DNA of 64,000 nt, taken from the NCBI GenBank assembly GCA_050084515.1, contig CM114271.1, forward strand, positions 54,994,001-55,058,000, read 5' to 3'. The notes beneath the pieces were generated by a model that ran no database searches, was not told where the DNA came from, and saw only the letters and a program-made list of their open reading frames with translations. The position numbers were made by a program, and so were the translations under genes. Below, in pieces: positions 28,131-39,624 of the stretch (positions are counted from its first letter, which is position 1; every line of letters starts with the position of its first letter). This DNA comes from Blasia pusilla. Its lineage: Eukaryota > Marchantiophyta > Marchantiopsida > Blasiales.

Positions 28131-29300
28131 CCCTACTCGCCAACTGGCAGGTCCCTATCACATAGAATCCTGTGCCAGCTATCATGTGATATCATGCCTG
28201 ACAAGTCGCCAGCGTCGGCATCCTTAACCGGTGGCGGTATAGCAGGCGTTTGGCGCTAACGGTAGAACCTTCATCGGACATCGTGCGACTGCGGCCCATC
28301 AGCCCCAAGTTCCCGTAAACTATCTATACGAGTTCCCGGCTCGCCGTGACGACGGTAGACGTCGATCGGCCGGGTGACTACCGCGTGACCCAATGCTACG
28401 GTCTACGACGAGGAACTTTGGCGTCCCCAGGACTCCCCCACGCGTCCCGCATTGTGCGAAGCCCACTTGTCAGACGGTGAGAGGTCTACGTGGGGTCGCT
28501 AGCCCCGGTCAGGCGATCCAGAGGCCGAACGAAAGTCGGGAGGCGTTTGGCTTTATGGAGAGTCCGCCCTGCCCGCGACACATATGGGTTTCGGCCGCCG
28601 GATATCAGGCAAGGTGCCACATAGGCACGTGTAGAGTCCGGGTTATTCGGATGCTTTGTTTGGCGTCGGGGTTTTTCACGTCTCATTCCATTCATTCTTC
28701 AGTCTTTCCATTAAGTTTTTCCTTTGTATTTTCATTATTCAGATTTTCATTAAGGTTTTCTTTCTCACATTGTCCTTCTTATAAAGACTCTTTTTTGGGA
28801 CCATCAACTAAGAACAGAGAAGCGTGGCCTTTCCATGATTCGGGAGACCGATTTCGTGTCGCGCCTTGTTGACGTGGCCCGCGTGAGAAGAACCGGAGTT
28901 ACCGGTGTAACCGGACCACTCTTTGCATTGCATGACTGGGTAGACCGATTTCGGAGCGCGAGTCGCGACCTCTTGAGACGCTTCGACAACCGGACCCGTC
29001 ATGCGATCTAGAGCGAGATCCAGTTCTGCCGATCCGATCTTCATTCGTTCCTGAGACTCCTCCTGATCCGGCAACAGATGTACGGCTAAAGTCCTCCCGT
29101 CTCGTCCTTCGTGTGGCCCTCGTCGTGAATCCCGATGGGTTTATGTTCTCTCTGGGGGCACAAGAATCCTCCGTTGAGTGATTGGCTGGGAGTTCCAATT
29201 ATGGCTCAGGATGATGGCCACCAGTGCTCGGCAAGGATTTTGACGCATACCGGTACTTTTCCGAGAGAAAGATCAAGGTAATCAGCATTTTCACCACCGT
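28130..29300. other. GC-rich island with a TATA-like box, origin unknown
   Basis: Base composition switches sharply from AT-rich to GC-rich at about 28130 and back at about 29300. There is a TATAAAGA at about 28780 followed by transcribed-looking sequence, which is suggestive of an LTR or a gene promoter. The minus-strand open frames (28808-29198) are Arg/Ser/Gly-rich and not recognisable. I consider a decayed retroelement leader the likeliest origin. Confidence 0.35.
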
Positions 29301-30430
29301 AGCCGGCTTTTTTTAAATTTAACAAAGAAAACCTACTTTTCACGTCGGAAATTTTCCTAAAGTTTCAGATTTGAATCGGAAATCACACATTCTCAACCGG
29401 CTGCTTTTACAAAGAATGCCGGTTCTTGCCGAGCATTGATGGCCACACGTAGAGTTCATGATCGTTGGCTTGATGAGGGAGAAAAACTCGTGAGTCGTGA
29501 GTTTTGAACTCTCCACAAGATTGAATGACGAGTCTATGACGGTTTCGTTTCGCAAAGTTGAGAGTACATAATTTTCACACGTGAATTCTGTTGGGGATCA
29601 TTAGATGAATCAAATAAGATTGTTGCCATAACCTTAGACTATTAGGGTTAGATTCCGTGCACACCAAGTTGGGGGGGACCATAGAGGATAACCAAAATTT
29701 CTAAGTCCAAAATCTTTGCGTGTAGAAATGATTGAGACAGCCGAAAATAGTTGTTCCATATAGTTATTGTTTTACACTATCCATTGGAAATTTGTTTTGG
29801 ATGCAAAAATTAGAGATTTCGGTATGTTCTTTGGAGTGTGTGATGAGGGTTTCATTTACTCTTCCACCACTTTCAAGAGGGAAACCATCATACTTTGTGT
29901 AGTGGTGCAGAGACTCTCGTATATCTACGTTGGTTCGATTCATAACCATTTCATTTATGCATCGGAACATTAAATTTTTTTTTATTACTTAAGAACTATA
30001 CTTAGGCCATTCACGATAATTTTAGATTTACATTGGCATAACTTATGGCTACTTTGGGTTGGCGCCAAGACAATTCTCTATCCATCATTAACCGAGCAAC
30101 TATTGCAAGGTTCTTTTCTAGACATAGGCGGTATCAAAGCTTGGGATATATAGATCAAGGGTCCGTATGTGGGGGGTGGGTTGCTTGTGGAGATCCAATG
30201 AGAGAGTAGAAGATTAAAAATCACTTTCCAAATTTCATTTCTTTTGTAGAATATCCTATCATTTAAAATTCCCCTTCTATTTAATGCATTGAAATTATTT
30301 TCTTATGTCAACACTGATTAAGGATATAGCCATCCTATCATAAACCCTAAATTGTAATTGTTGCTTTTGGAGTCAAGGAGTTCAAATGTTGTCGTTATTT
30401 CTAGTAAAAGTGTTGTTGTTGTTGATGTCA
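29300..30430. other. Unassigned intergenic sequence
   Basis: No gene or element recognised. Several CCGGY-containing short repeats near 29380-29430. Confidence 0.4.
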
Positions 30431-30900
30431 TGACCATACGGATTATGTCTTAGAGTATCGTGTGCTAGTAGAGGCCATACCTTATGTAGGACCGTAGTGG
30501 CTAGGTAGAGATGCGGTTTCATATATAGGGTTGGGAGTTACTCAGTTGGGGGTGACTTTACCAGTAGGGCCCGCTCTTAGGTTGGAGGATATAGTGTGGA
30601 GTGCACCCAAAGAACATTCAGTTCTTTGAGTTGAGTCTGTTGCGTTGGGAGTAAGCCTTGGTAGTGAGTAGAGCTCTTGGCTATAGTGTTTCCCGCAAGC
30701 TTCGACCTAGATTCTCCCATCGTGGAGTGGGTTTGGCTCGATTGTATGTGATTCTACGCGTATTTTATGACAGTAGGTCTTTCACGGATTTCACTCAAAG
30801 AAATCCGTTTGTGGATGCTCTCGTCTATGTTATGTATGTATGTGAGTATGGTATGTCAGCGATGTATGTTGTATGACGATGTGGATTTGCACGACATTGA
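30430..30900 (+). mobile_element. Possible decayed solo LTR
   Basis: It ends with a diverged version of the LTR core: CAGCGATGTATGTTG, then GATGTGGATTTGCACGACAT (about 30857-30896), compare GATGTGTATGCGCACGACA elsewhere. A CATATATAGG TATA-like box lies near 30518. No coding remnants flank it. Confidence 0.4.
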
Positions 30901-31057
30901 TTTTGTTGTTATTGCTAATGCTACTTCTGTTGGGGCTACTACTATAGGTATTTCCTCTTGCCCATCCTTGCTTTATGAATACATTGTCATTGCAAGCTCC
31001 CCTCTCCCTATTCCCTCACTCACATTTGTTTATCATGTACTCACTCCTACGGTTAAT

Positions 31058-31181
<124 letters not shown>

Positions 31182-31199
31182 CCTCTCCCTCTCCTTACA

Positions 31200-32400
31200 T
31201 AGTTTCTACCCCCTCACTCTTCTTCAATCATCCACACCCCCCTCCCTTCTCTTAATTCCTCTTCTTTCTCCCTGGTTTCCTTTCTTTTTGATGTCTCTCT
31301 TCACTCCTTCCTCAAACCATGTCACACCTGCCCCTCACTGGCCTCAAGTGACTCTCTCACCCTATCCGCAATTCTTCAACACTCTCTCTCTCACTCTCAG
31401 GTTTCAATTCTAGGTGTGACAGTGACTAGAAATGCATTTGAATGTGAGCTCATTTACTACCATCTTCTACTCAAACGTGATAAGATGCACTGTGAGCAAC
31501 TCAGGCAAGACCAGGTCCCTTCAAACTCTTGTTATTTCCAAGCAAGGCTTCAAGCCTTGCTCTTTCATGTGAAAAAGGCGATCTTCGTTAAAGTTCATCT
31601 CTTTATTTGAGCACATGGCTACATTTCCACTTGTGTGCCACTTGAAGATTGCTAGTGCTGCAACCATGCATTCATGTGAATGGAACATGGTGCATAGTAC
31701 TGCATGCTAGCGGTTTCATAAACAAAGCCATGAGTTATATGTAAAGGTGGTTGATTTTGTGTTGTGCAGGAGGATCGGTACTCCATTTTGGTATGGTTGA
31801 TGTTGGGGGTGGCCTATTGGACAACAATCCACAGTTGCTTTCACCAAAATGGATTTTTGGTTGGTGAGGATAAGTCTCCTCATAAGAGGACACTTATAGC
31901 TATGATCTATGAGGCCATTGCCTTCTCTAGCAGCATTGTGCACCTCCAATTTGAGTATTGCTATATGCTAGAGGGATTAGTGCCATATGCCTAGATTTTC
32001 TTGGCTAAATGATATCCTAGAGAGTGGTTGAGAGGAGGGTTTTGCCCTTTTTGTTTTCGGGTGTGTTGTAAGCCTATGTGGTGGAGGATGGGTTGGCGTC
32101 ATGATGATCTTCACAAATGAGAAGGGTCTAATAATGATTGTTTTGTGGCCTCTAATATTTTGGTTGATGATTGACTTATGCCCTTGAGGTTTTTGGCATA
32201 GAAGATGATCGACAAGGAGTAAGTATGAAGTGATCATGTAACACCCATGGGGGATTTTCTATCTTTTGATCACCCTTGATGTAAATCTTATATAGTTTGT
32301 GTATATGTAGAGCTCCTCTTTCATGGTGAGATGGATGTGTTATTTTGAAGTTGGATTTCTCAGTACTAATTGAATGTGAGTGGATGATTCTTGACCCTCA
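31200..32400. other. Unassigned sequence
   Basis: Pyrimidine-rich at first, then ordinary mixed sequence with short open frames only. Nothing recognised. Confidence 0.4.
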
Positions 32401-32892
32401 TTGCACCTCTCTCTTTGTGAATGTGATGTGACAACTTGTACTATGATGCAGTTTGTCACAATGTCACACAAAATTAAACTCCTTTATGTACCAATGATTG
32501 GGGTTAATAAAACACAACCATTAAAGATCTATGTCTTTAAGGCTGAGGAAACCTTAGAGAAAATGGAGGAAAAACTTAACAAATTAAAGAAGTGGAAAGA
32601 TGTTGAGTTAAATTTTTGGGATAAGAGGATACTTGGAATTATAGATAAGGACATGGAAGACTGCAATATGCTAGAGGACATGGGAGAGGAAGACAAAGTT
32701 TATTTGATAGATAATACAATTGAGAGGGACGCATTTGATCGAGAACACGAAGAAGGGAAAACCAATACGGAACTGACCATGGATCCCAATTCACTCATCA
32801 CATGCCTTAAAAATAATGAATTCATGAATCCTAAGTCCATTGCTATTGTAGAGCTTTCTACAGAGGATAATTCTAGGGGATCTGTTATCTAA
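32401..32892 (+). CDS. Orphan open frame, charged, coiled-coil-like
   Basis: A 163-codon open frame of unknown function. The middle (AEETLEKMEEKLNKLKKWKDVEL) is a heptad-rich, Lys/Glu-rich helix; the rest is acidic and Asn/Glu-rich. The start is not certain: the first ~20 codons precede a Met in MSHKIKLLYVPM that would suit better. There is no intron evidence, no obvious partner and no family I recognise. It may be a remnant of a mobile element; a second orphan frame lies 450 bp downstream. Confidence 0.3.
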   Translation: MHLSLCECDVTTCTMMQFVTMSHKIKLLYVPMIGVNKTQPLKIYVFKAEETLEKMEEKLNKLKKWKDVELNFWDKRILGIIDKDMEDCNMLEDMGEEDKVYLIDNTIERDAFDREHEEGKTNTELTMDPNSLITCLKNNEFMNPKSIAIVELSTEDNSRGSVI

Positions 32893-33341
32893 CACTACTC
32901 CGGGATCCATCCTCATGTGGATCCAGCCCTATTGGGGGGAAGGAGTCAATGTTACCCTTTCTAGTTTGGTAGGTGGAAGCTCACATTAGCCCCTTGATAT
33001 TGCTGATGTGAGGAGCACATGGGGTTCATCGTTGATGAAACTCTTCTACACATCTTACTAGAAAAGTAAGACCAAGGGATTAGATAAGTTGGTGCATGAA
33101 AGAGTTGAAATTGGAACACCATAGGCGGTTTGTGCAAATCTTTCATAAGCATAGGGAACCTGAAGGTAGATATGTCCATGAGTGGTGTGTTGAAAAGTAT
33201 GGCACAACAAATGACTCGGAGGACAAGAAATGAATAGATAATACATTCAATAATTGGAGAAAGCATGTACTAACAATTCAACATGAGGGGAAGGGGGTAG
33301 AGAGGAATAGCTTACCTATTACAAAGAGAACCAAGTTTGAA

Positions 33342-33578
33342 ATGCGCAAGCCTCAACCTCTGGATCTTAGACTTGTAGTGGAAGAAGGGCTCAGAATCAT
33401 GCAGGAAGTGAACTCGAACTCAGGGTCAGAGAAATCACCTTATATCCACTGGAGTGGAGACGTTGTTGTAGAACCAATTGTGGCTTTCAAGTTTAAAGCT
33501 CAATGTGTGTATTGTAAAGAGACCATTCATTTAGCCCTTGCATATAAGAACTTGAGGACGAACCTAGAGCAACATTAG
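33342..33578 (+). CDS. Orphan open frame with CxxC...H zinc-finger-like end
   Basis: 78 codons. The C-terminal part (FKFKAQCVYCKETIHLALAY, then LEQH) has C-x2-C followed by a spaced His, reminiscent of the BED-type fingers of hAT transposases, but too short to assign. Stop codons follow at once. Probably a fragment of a decayed element together with 32401-32892. Confidence 0.25.
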   Translation: MRKPQPLDLRLVVEEGLRIMQEVNSNSGSEKSPYIHWSGDVVVEPIVAFKFKAQCVYCKETIHLALAYKNLRTNLEQH

Positions 33579-33599
33579 ATGAGCAAGTTTAATCTCGAA

Positions 33600-34160
33600 G
33601 GAATGGAATTGAGTAGGGAAAATGCCCACTCTCCTCTAAGGACAAGAAAGGTAGGCGGACCTTCAAAGCCTTACGAAAGAGAAACTAAACCCAATTGTGC
33701 CTTGAGAGGTGGTTGGTGAAGTGTTCAAGGCCGGGCCCTTTATTATGCTAAAACCCTTTCTTTAAAAAAAAAGTCTTGGTTTAAGCTATAAAATACCTAC
33801 ATATGAGGATGCATGTAGTTCAAAAAATCTTTATGGATAAAAGGATGATGTGAGAGCACATCCACACAATTTTATTTCTGCTATCTATGGTTAAAATGAA
33901 TAAACTTTTACTATCTATGGATTTAGAGAAGATCATTTCTGTTAATTTCTTTTTCCTTTATTGCTTTTTAAATTTCTCTGTCACAAGTTCGTATCCTGAC
34001 TCAGGACGCAGCGGGTGTGGCTTAGGTGTTCCCGGCGTGTATGAGTTCCGCCCCTCCTTGTACTTAGGATGGGTTATTCCTTTTATTCATGCTAAGAATC
34101 CATTTACTCTCCTAACTTCCCAGATAAGTTTAAACCCCTTCCGTAAGAACCAGCGTAGTT
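33600..34160. other. Unassigned sequence upstream of the G6PDH leader
   Basis: AT-rich. At 33985-34070 there is a GC-richer segment with AGTTCGTATCC, similar to a tRNA B box, but no tRNA fold could be drawn. Confidence 0.35.
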
Positions 34161-34202
34161 GAATGCAGCGAAAACGCTAGAAGACAAACGAGACCTGAAA
34201 CC

Positions 34203-34262
34203 TCTCCTTCCTTCGTTCCTTCCATCCATCCATCCATCCTTCCTTCCTTCCTTCCTTCCTTT
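34203..34262. repeat. (TTCC)n / (ATCC)n microsatellite in probable 5' leader
   Basis: A short run of TTCC and ATCC units (CCTTCCTTCG, CCATCCATCC, CCTTCCTTCC). CT-rich tracts are common in plant promoters and 5' UTRs, which fits a location upstream of the G6PDH gene. Confidence 0.8.
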
Positions 34263-36712
34263 GCTCGCTCGCAGCTTTACGAGATTCCGTCCCGTCCGTG
34301 TCTTGTTTGGCTGCCGCTGCTGCTGCCAGGAGGCTCGATGCATGTACTTCCTGCTGTAGGATTGTAGAAGACGATCAAATCTACCGAGGCTTGCAAGAGT
34401 GCTGTCGGATTGCGGCCAAGTCTCTGCGGGACTCCTTTGCACGCTCAGGGTCTGCCTTCACAGGACGACTTCAGAGGATTGGGGCCACCTCGAAGGCGAT
34501 CTACTCTTTGTGTTCCAGTAGCCTGATCCGAGACTCGTGGAATTAATTATTCGCGCATTCTGAGCTCCGCTGCGCTTTGCTCCCCTTCCCTTCGCTTCGT
34601 CCCTGAGTGCCTGCAAGCGTGAAGGGGATTTTGTGGCTCGGAATAAAAGCGCTCCTCGGAGAATTGCGGTGGAACTCGCGGTCGAGAGCGGAGGAAATCT
34701 AAATTGTCGTGCGCAGAGGCTAGCGATCAGGCCAATCGGAGTCGACGGAAGTGTGTGAGTCTCTTCTCCGCTTTCCATGATGTGGTACTCGAATCTTGGA
34801 TATTTTTGGCATCACCACGGACGAGTTGCGACTTTTCAATGACGAAACTGCTTTTGAACTGACGCTGAATTGTTGTGCTAGAAGATATCAGTCATTCCAG
34901 GTTTTAAGATGGTCTCCATAAAATTCTATTGGGAACGTCGATGCACTTTGTGAAAAGTGAGATTTCTGGCGGTGGCTGCTGTGAGACGTAGGCAGTAGTG
35001 CATCCATCCTTCCAAAAATTTGGGATGGGGCCGGATACGCAATGATTAGTGCCGCGATGCTTGTGTGGATCGCCTTTAGCATACTCCCTGAACTCAGTCT
35101 TCGACGCCGAGGTCTCCTTAAATTCCAAGTCCGTAATCAACGAGATTATATCTAATGAGCGAGAGAGCCGATGTGTGGAAATGAGAACCAGATTCAGAAG
35201 AGTGCGTCTAGTTATCATGTCACCGAATCTACTGGAGTACCATCGTGATCGTACGAGACATTCAGATGCCATCTGCTCGTCAGGGTACTTTCATGAGAAA
35301 ATGACTCAACCTACAAGACTTTTTAAGGCATTTTGTGGTCAACGTAGCGGAAGGAGTTTTGCTGTATTCTGAAGATATTTTCACTCTGGCTTTCCCGTAC
35401 TGATTAAGGGAGTCTAGTAAACTTCCTCCGATTGGAATTTGATAGTCATCACTTAGTTTTCTGGTAGTAAGTGAGATCAGGTTGGATTGCAGGACTCTCG
35501 GACTAACCTACTCCTTAGCCAACGATATCTTCTCACTCTCAAACTGTCAGCTCCTTGCTTCCATGATCTTGTTAGGCATTTAAAGATTTACTCGAAGGTT
35601 CCATCCTTCATGTGTTTGACATGCCATCTGAGTACTTTTAACCTTTCAATCTCTCTAGTATTTTGAAACCTGGCTAAAGTCCTAAATTTTGGTGTAATTT
35701 AATCAGCGCAGTTTCTCATGACCGCAGCGTTTGAACTGTTTAGACTTCCATACGCTCACCCGTTCCCCGTGATCTTCGGGTACTTCCTCGGTTTCCAGAT
35801 TTTTTAATCTGTTCCTACAAATCTGATGTTCCTACCGAGTATTACAGGATCGGTCCATCCTTTATCTGCGATGGACACCTCCGTCGCCTGCTGTCAGTTA
35901 ATTTGTTCGTTGATCCAAATCAATACATTTTGGCGCACAAGTTTGACAGGGTGCCAGAATCATCCACCTGGCGAAGGGAGTATGACATCCGACAATTTCG
36001 ATTGGCTCCTTGTCGCCGTGCCTACTTCACCGAGGCTTTTAGGCTGTTCGCTTGTACGTTTAACCACAGAGATTGAATAGTCCGGTCAAATTTGGTGTAT
36101 GTACAGCGGTATTCGGTGTATTGTGAGGTTTAGTGTCAAGTTTTCGCTATTTTAGTGTTTGAAGCTCGCTCCTAGAGCTATGGCTCAGTTGGACCTGGCT
36201 TCGTTTGTCAATTTTAGTTTGGAGCTCCAGGAGGCTCGTTTCGAGCACATTACCAAATAGGCTCTGTGACGTGGAGAATACAAGTTCCAACTGAAAGCCC
36301 CACCTATTTTTTTTTGGCAGCGGTACCGAGTGTCAGTTTTTTATATTCGAATTTCTGTGCCACTGCCGTTGCATCAAGAGTCAACTCTCCCATGTGACGG
36401 AGTTGTGCTGCTCTGATCTGCTGTCTTACGGGACAGACGTGGTACTCCTTGCATCGACCTATATTGGAGGCCAATTAAATTTGAACTGTTTCAATTGGCT
36501 GAATTCTAAGAAGCCGTACTCAACCGATGGCCTGTTTTTTTACAGGTTTGAAGATTAGGCGACCGAGAAACTTGGAAGGAGAAGACGGAGCCTGCTTATT
36601 GAATATTTGCGACGGAAGCGTCCACTGTTGTCACCCTAGGATACACCTTCTTCAAAAAGGATACGTGATTTCATCGATCAGCATTACGGGAAACGGGAAG
36701 AGCCTCGGAGCA
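34263..36712 (+). promoter_or_regulatory. Promoter/5' UTR region of G6PDH with probable UTR intron
   Basis: A long GC-richer stretch without a coding pattern. A strong splice acceptor (CCTGTTTTTTTACAG, ending 36545) lies 167 bp before the chosen ATG, which implies a 5'-UTR intron. The donor and first exon, probably somewhere in 34200-36400, cannot be fixed. The upstream ATG at 36527 would lie in the polypyrimidine tract of that acceptor and so is rejected as start. Confidence 0.5.
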
Positions 36713-38305
36713 ATGTCGGTAACCAGGTCCGAGAAAGTGGAGATTCCCCAATCACTTGATATCACCGCTCCTGCGCTGGACTTTGATAATCTAAAAGTTG
36801 GCGAGAAAACCCCAGCAAAAGTAAATCAAGGAGGCTTTCTCTCCGTTGTGGTTCTTGGTGCTTCAGGCGATCTCGCAAAGAAGAAAACTTTTCCAGCTCT
36901 TTTCAATCTTTTCAAGCAGGGGTTTCTGCCGCCCGATCAAGTGCAGATAATTGGTTATGCTAGGTCTCAGCTTTCCGATGAGGATCTCCGGGGACGAATT
37001 GCAGGGTACTTGAAAGTGGGAAAGCATCCTGTGCCGAGTGGCTCAGATGTGGTGAAGGACTTCTTGAATCTGATAAGTTACGTCGCTGGAAGTTATGATA
37101 GCAAAGAAGGTTTCGCGGAGTTGGAGAAACAAATTGCTTCTCATGAGGATTTTAGATCTGGGAAAACAACGTCCACTCGAAGACTCTTCTATCTGGCCCT
37201 GCCCCCCTCTGTCTACCCAGTCGTGAGCAGATTGATTCGAGAGAACTGCATGAATAATCACGGATGGACGCGGGTTGTCGTGGAAAAGCCTTTCGGTCGG
37301 GACTTGGCTTCGTCGGAAGAGTTGAGCTCGCAGTTGGGCGAGCTTTTCACGGAAGATCAGCTTTACCGAATCGATCATTATCTGGGGAAAGAAATTGTGC
37401 AGAATTTGCTGGTGATGAGATTTGCTAATCGCATCTTTTTGCCGCTGTGGAACCGCGATAACATCGCCAATGTCCAGATAGTGTTCAAGGAGGACTTTGG
37501 GACAGAAGGTCGTGGTGGCTACTTTGATAAGTATGGGATAATTCGAGACATTATTCAGAATCACCTTCTGCAGGTTCTCTGTCTGGTCGCTATGGAGAAA
37601 CCAGTAACAGTGAGTCCTGAACATATCAGAGATGAAAAGGTGAAAGTTTTGAGGGCCATACAGCCAATACAGAATGAAGATGTAGTTCTGGGTCAGTATA
37701 AAGGCTACCTGAACGATCCACAAGTTCCTGATGGCTCCAACACTCCGACTTTCGCAACTGTGATTGTCCATATCAACAACGAGCGCTGGGATGGTGTGCC
37801 CTTCATTATCAAGGCCGGCAAAGCTTTAGATACTCGGAAAGCAGAAATCAGGGTGCAGTTCAAGGATGTCCCTGGAGACATCTTCAAATGCAAGAAGCAG
37901 GGACGAAATGAATTTGTCATGAGATTGCAACCCTCAGAGGCAATGTACATGAAACTCACTGTCAAGCGACCTGGATTGGAGATGGCTGCGACTCAAAGTG
38001 AGCTGGATCTCTCTTACCAGGAACGTTACCAAGATGTGGTGATTCCCGAGGCGTATGAGCGTTTACTTCTGGATACCATTCGTGGAGATCAGCAGCACTT
38101 TGTAAGGAGAGACGAGTTGAGGGCTGCGTGGGAGATATTCACACCCCTGCTTCATCGCATAGACAGGGGAGAACTCAAGTGTTCATCTTATGAAGAAGGT
38201 TCTCGTGGTCCGCCGGAATCCGACGAATTGACGGAAAAACGTGCAGGATATGTGAGAACGCATGGTTATATCTGGATACCTCCGAGCTTGAAATCTGGAA
38301 TGTAG
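36713..38305 (+). CDS. G6PD: Glucose-6-phosphate 1-dehydrogenase, cytosolic type, intronless
   Basis: Catalyses the first step of the oxidative pentose phosphate pathway: glucose-6-phosphate plus NADP+ to 6-phosphogluconolactone and NADPH. From the ATG at 36713 the product has 530 residues (plant cytosolic forms are about 515). Visible: Rossmann fingerprint [10 protein letters not shown] (49-58), EKPFG (191-195), substrate-binding/active site RIDHYLGKE (219-227), [30 protein letters not shown] and FIIKAGKAL. No transit peptide and no regulatory-Cys pair as in plastid isoforms are apparent, hence cytosolic. The open frame extends to 36527, but that ATG sits in a splice acceptor tract. The coding region has no intron, whereas plant cytosolic G6PDH genes generally have many; an old retrocopy that gained a promoter is one explanation. 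A polyadenylation signal AATAAA lies at 38416-38421. No disabling changes. Confidence 0.95.
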   Translation: MSVTRSEKVEIPQSLDITAPALDFDNLKVGEKTPAKVNQGGFLSVVVLGASGDLAKKKTFPALFNLFKQGFLPPDQVQIIGYARSQLSDEDLRGRIAGYLKVGKHPVPSGSDVVKDFLNLISYVAGSYDSKEGFAELEKQIASHEDFRSGKTTSTRRLFYLALPPSVYPVVSRLIRENCMNNHGWTRVVVEKPFGRDLASSEELSSQLGELFTEDQLYRIDHYLGKEIVQNLLVMRFANRIFLPLWNRDNIANVQIVFKEDFGTEGRGGYFDKYGIIRDIIQNHLLQVLCLVAMEKPVTVSPEHIRDEKVKVLRAIQPIQNEDVVLGQYKGYLNDPQVPDGSNTPTFATVIVHINNERWDGVPFIIKAGKALDTRKAEIRVQFKDVPGDIFKCKKQGRNEFVMRLQPSEAMYMKLTVKRPGLEMAATQSELDLSYQERYQDVVIPEAYERLLLDTIRGDQQHFVRRDELRAAWEIFTPLLHRIDRGELKCSSYEEGSRGPPESDELTEKRAGYVRTHGYIWIPPSLKSGM

Positions 38306-38415
38306 GATCAACTCATCAAAGACATTAAACGACTTTCAATGATGCAGAAAGTTTGAATGTAAGCGTATGGAATGAAGACATGTGCATCTACAATGCCGCT
38401 CCTTGAAGTGTTAAT

Positions 38416-38421
38416 AATAAA
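38416..38421 (+). terminator. Polyadenylation signal of the G6PDH gene
   Basis: AATAAA 111 bp after the TAG stop, in AT-rich 3' sequence. Position and sequence fit; no cleavage site can be proved. Confidence 0.5.
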
Positions 38422-39624
38422 CATCCATCTGCCACTTTTTCCCCCTTACCTTGAAGTTGGCTCCAGAGGTGCACTCATAGGCTAGCTGAAACCATAAACG
38501 GGTACGTTGTGAAGTCCGTGACTCATTTGAAGAGTACATCGCGATGTAGAAATGAGGAGGTTTATGATTATCCCTCTTATAATGTAACTTGAGTAGTCCC
38601 GTACCCCTCCGCCACTCACATCTCGAACGAGGTGCTCAAGTTGACAACTCTGTAAGATAGTTCACATGAGCGGAGATTAGCAAATAAATGTGGCATAACT
38701 TGAATGGCCGGACATTGCTTTTCCAACGTTTTAATTGGCTCTGTATTACTTTGACAGGAGCAACGTGTAGTGGGACGTTCTCGGAAGGCTTCGGCCTACA
38801 TATAAGCTGATTCTGTCTTCTTCAGCAGACTGCACCAGATTGTTGCGCTTGTTGTCAAATCTCTCCTGTGTTCGAGGATGTGCACAACCAACAAGAGAAG
38901 GATGACCTACTTGAATCCATTTCCCTTGCATTTCGCAGCTGTCCCTCTGCTTCACACCAGAGTTACTTATTAGACTGGAACTTGCTCTTTCAGTTAACAG
39001 GTCAAGGATTTGTTTTCTCTCGCTGCCAGAGTTACTTATTAGACTGGAATCTGCTCTTTCAGTTAACAAGTCAAGGCTTTGTTTTCTCCCACTGCAGAAT
39101 ATTTACGTTTTTTTTTTCTCACTATCTAGCTATCGACGTGTCCTTCACACAAGTATAATGTCTAACTCTCAAATTCCCGCTCAAATGCACTGGTTTCTCT
39201 CTTATACGTACTCGTCTAGCTTGAGTACCATGAAACATGCCTCCTTCCCGGTCTACCTACTCAAGACCCACCATAGTCCAGATGGTGATTGCAGTGTTTT
39301 TGGACAGAAGATGCACATCCTGTGTTGACTTTACCGTACACAGTTCGCGGATGGATCCAGGATTCTCGGTAGGATCTAATCCCGCTGACAGTCCAAAGTG
39401 CCATTAGGCCACATCTTCTTGGAATCAATATTTTGTCTCTTTTCTTGCACATGTGTCTTACCCAAGTCTGGGCTCGATTGCGAGCCAGGGTCCGGGGAGG
39501 TTTTTGGCGGAAACCCGCTGGTTGCCGGTAAAATGTTACGTACGACGGTTTTTGGGAAAAGTTACGGGAGATTGCCCACAAATCTCGAAAGTTTTTATCT
39601 TTCCATTTTGTGGTGGCCATGAGC
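38422..39624. other. Spacer between G6PDH and hAT element
   Basis: Contains the 69-bp tandem duplication noted separately. A minus frame at 39261-39620 (MATTKWKDKNFRDLWA) follows the transposase and could be its decayed 3' end, but I see no hAT dimerisation motif. Confidence 0.45.
38958..39095. repeat. 69-bp tandem duplication, two copies
   Basis: Units 38958-39026 and 39027-39095 both run from CAGAGTTACTTATTAGACTG through CAAGG.TTTGTTTTCTC to CTGC and differ at a few positions. Local duplication in non-coding sequence. Confidence 0.9.

Noticed and set aside
33985-34070. Possible tRNA gene or tRNA-derived SINE
   Set aside because: A B-box-like AGTTCGTATCC is present, but no cloverleaf or A box could be drawn.
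36527-36712. N-terminal 62-residue extension of G6PDH
   Set aside because: The ATG is in the polypyrimidine tract of a splice acceptor and the extension has no homology or transit-peptide character; the start at 36713 fits family length.
37043-37771. 242-codon minus-strand frame
   Set aside because: Antisense shadow of the intact G6PDH coding region.
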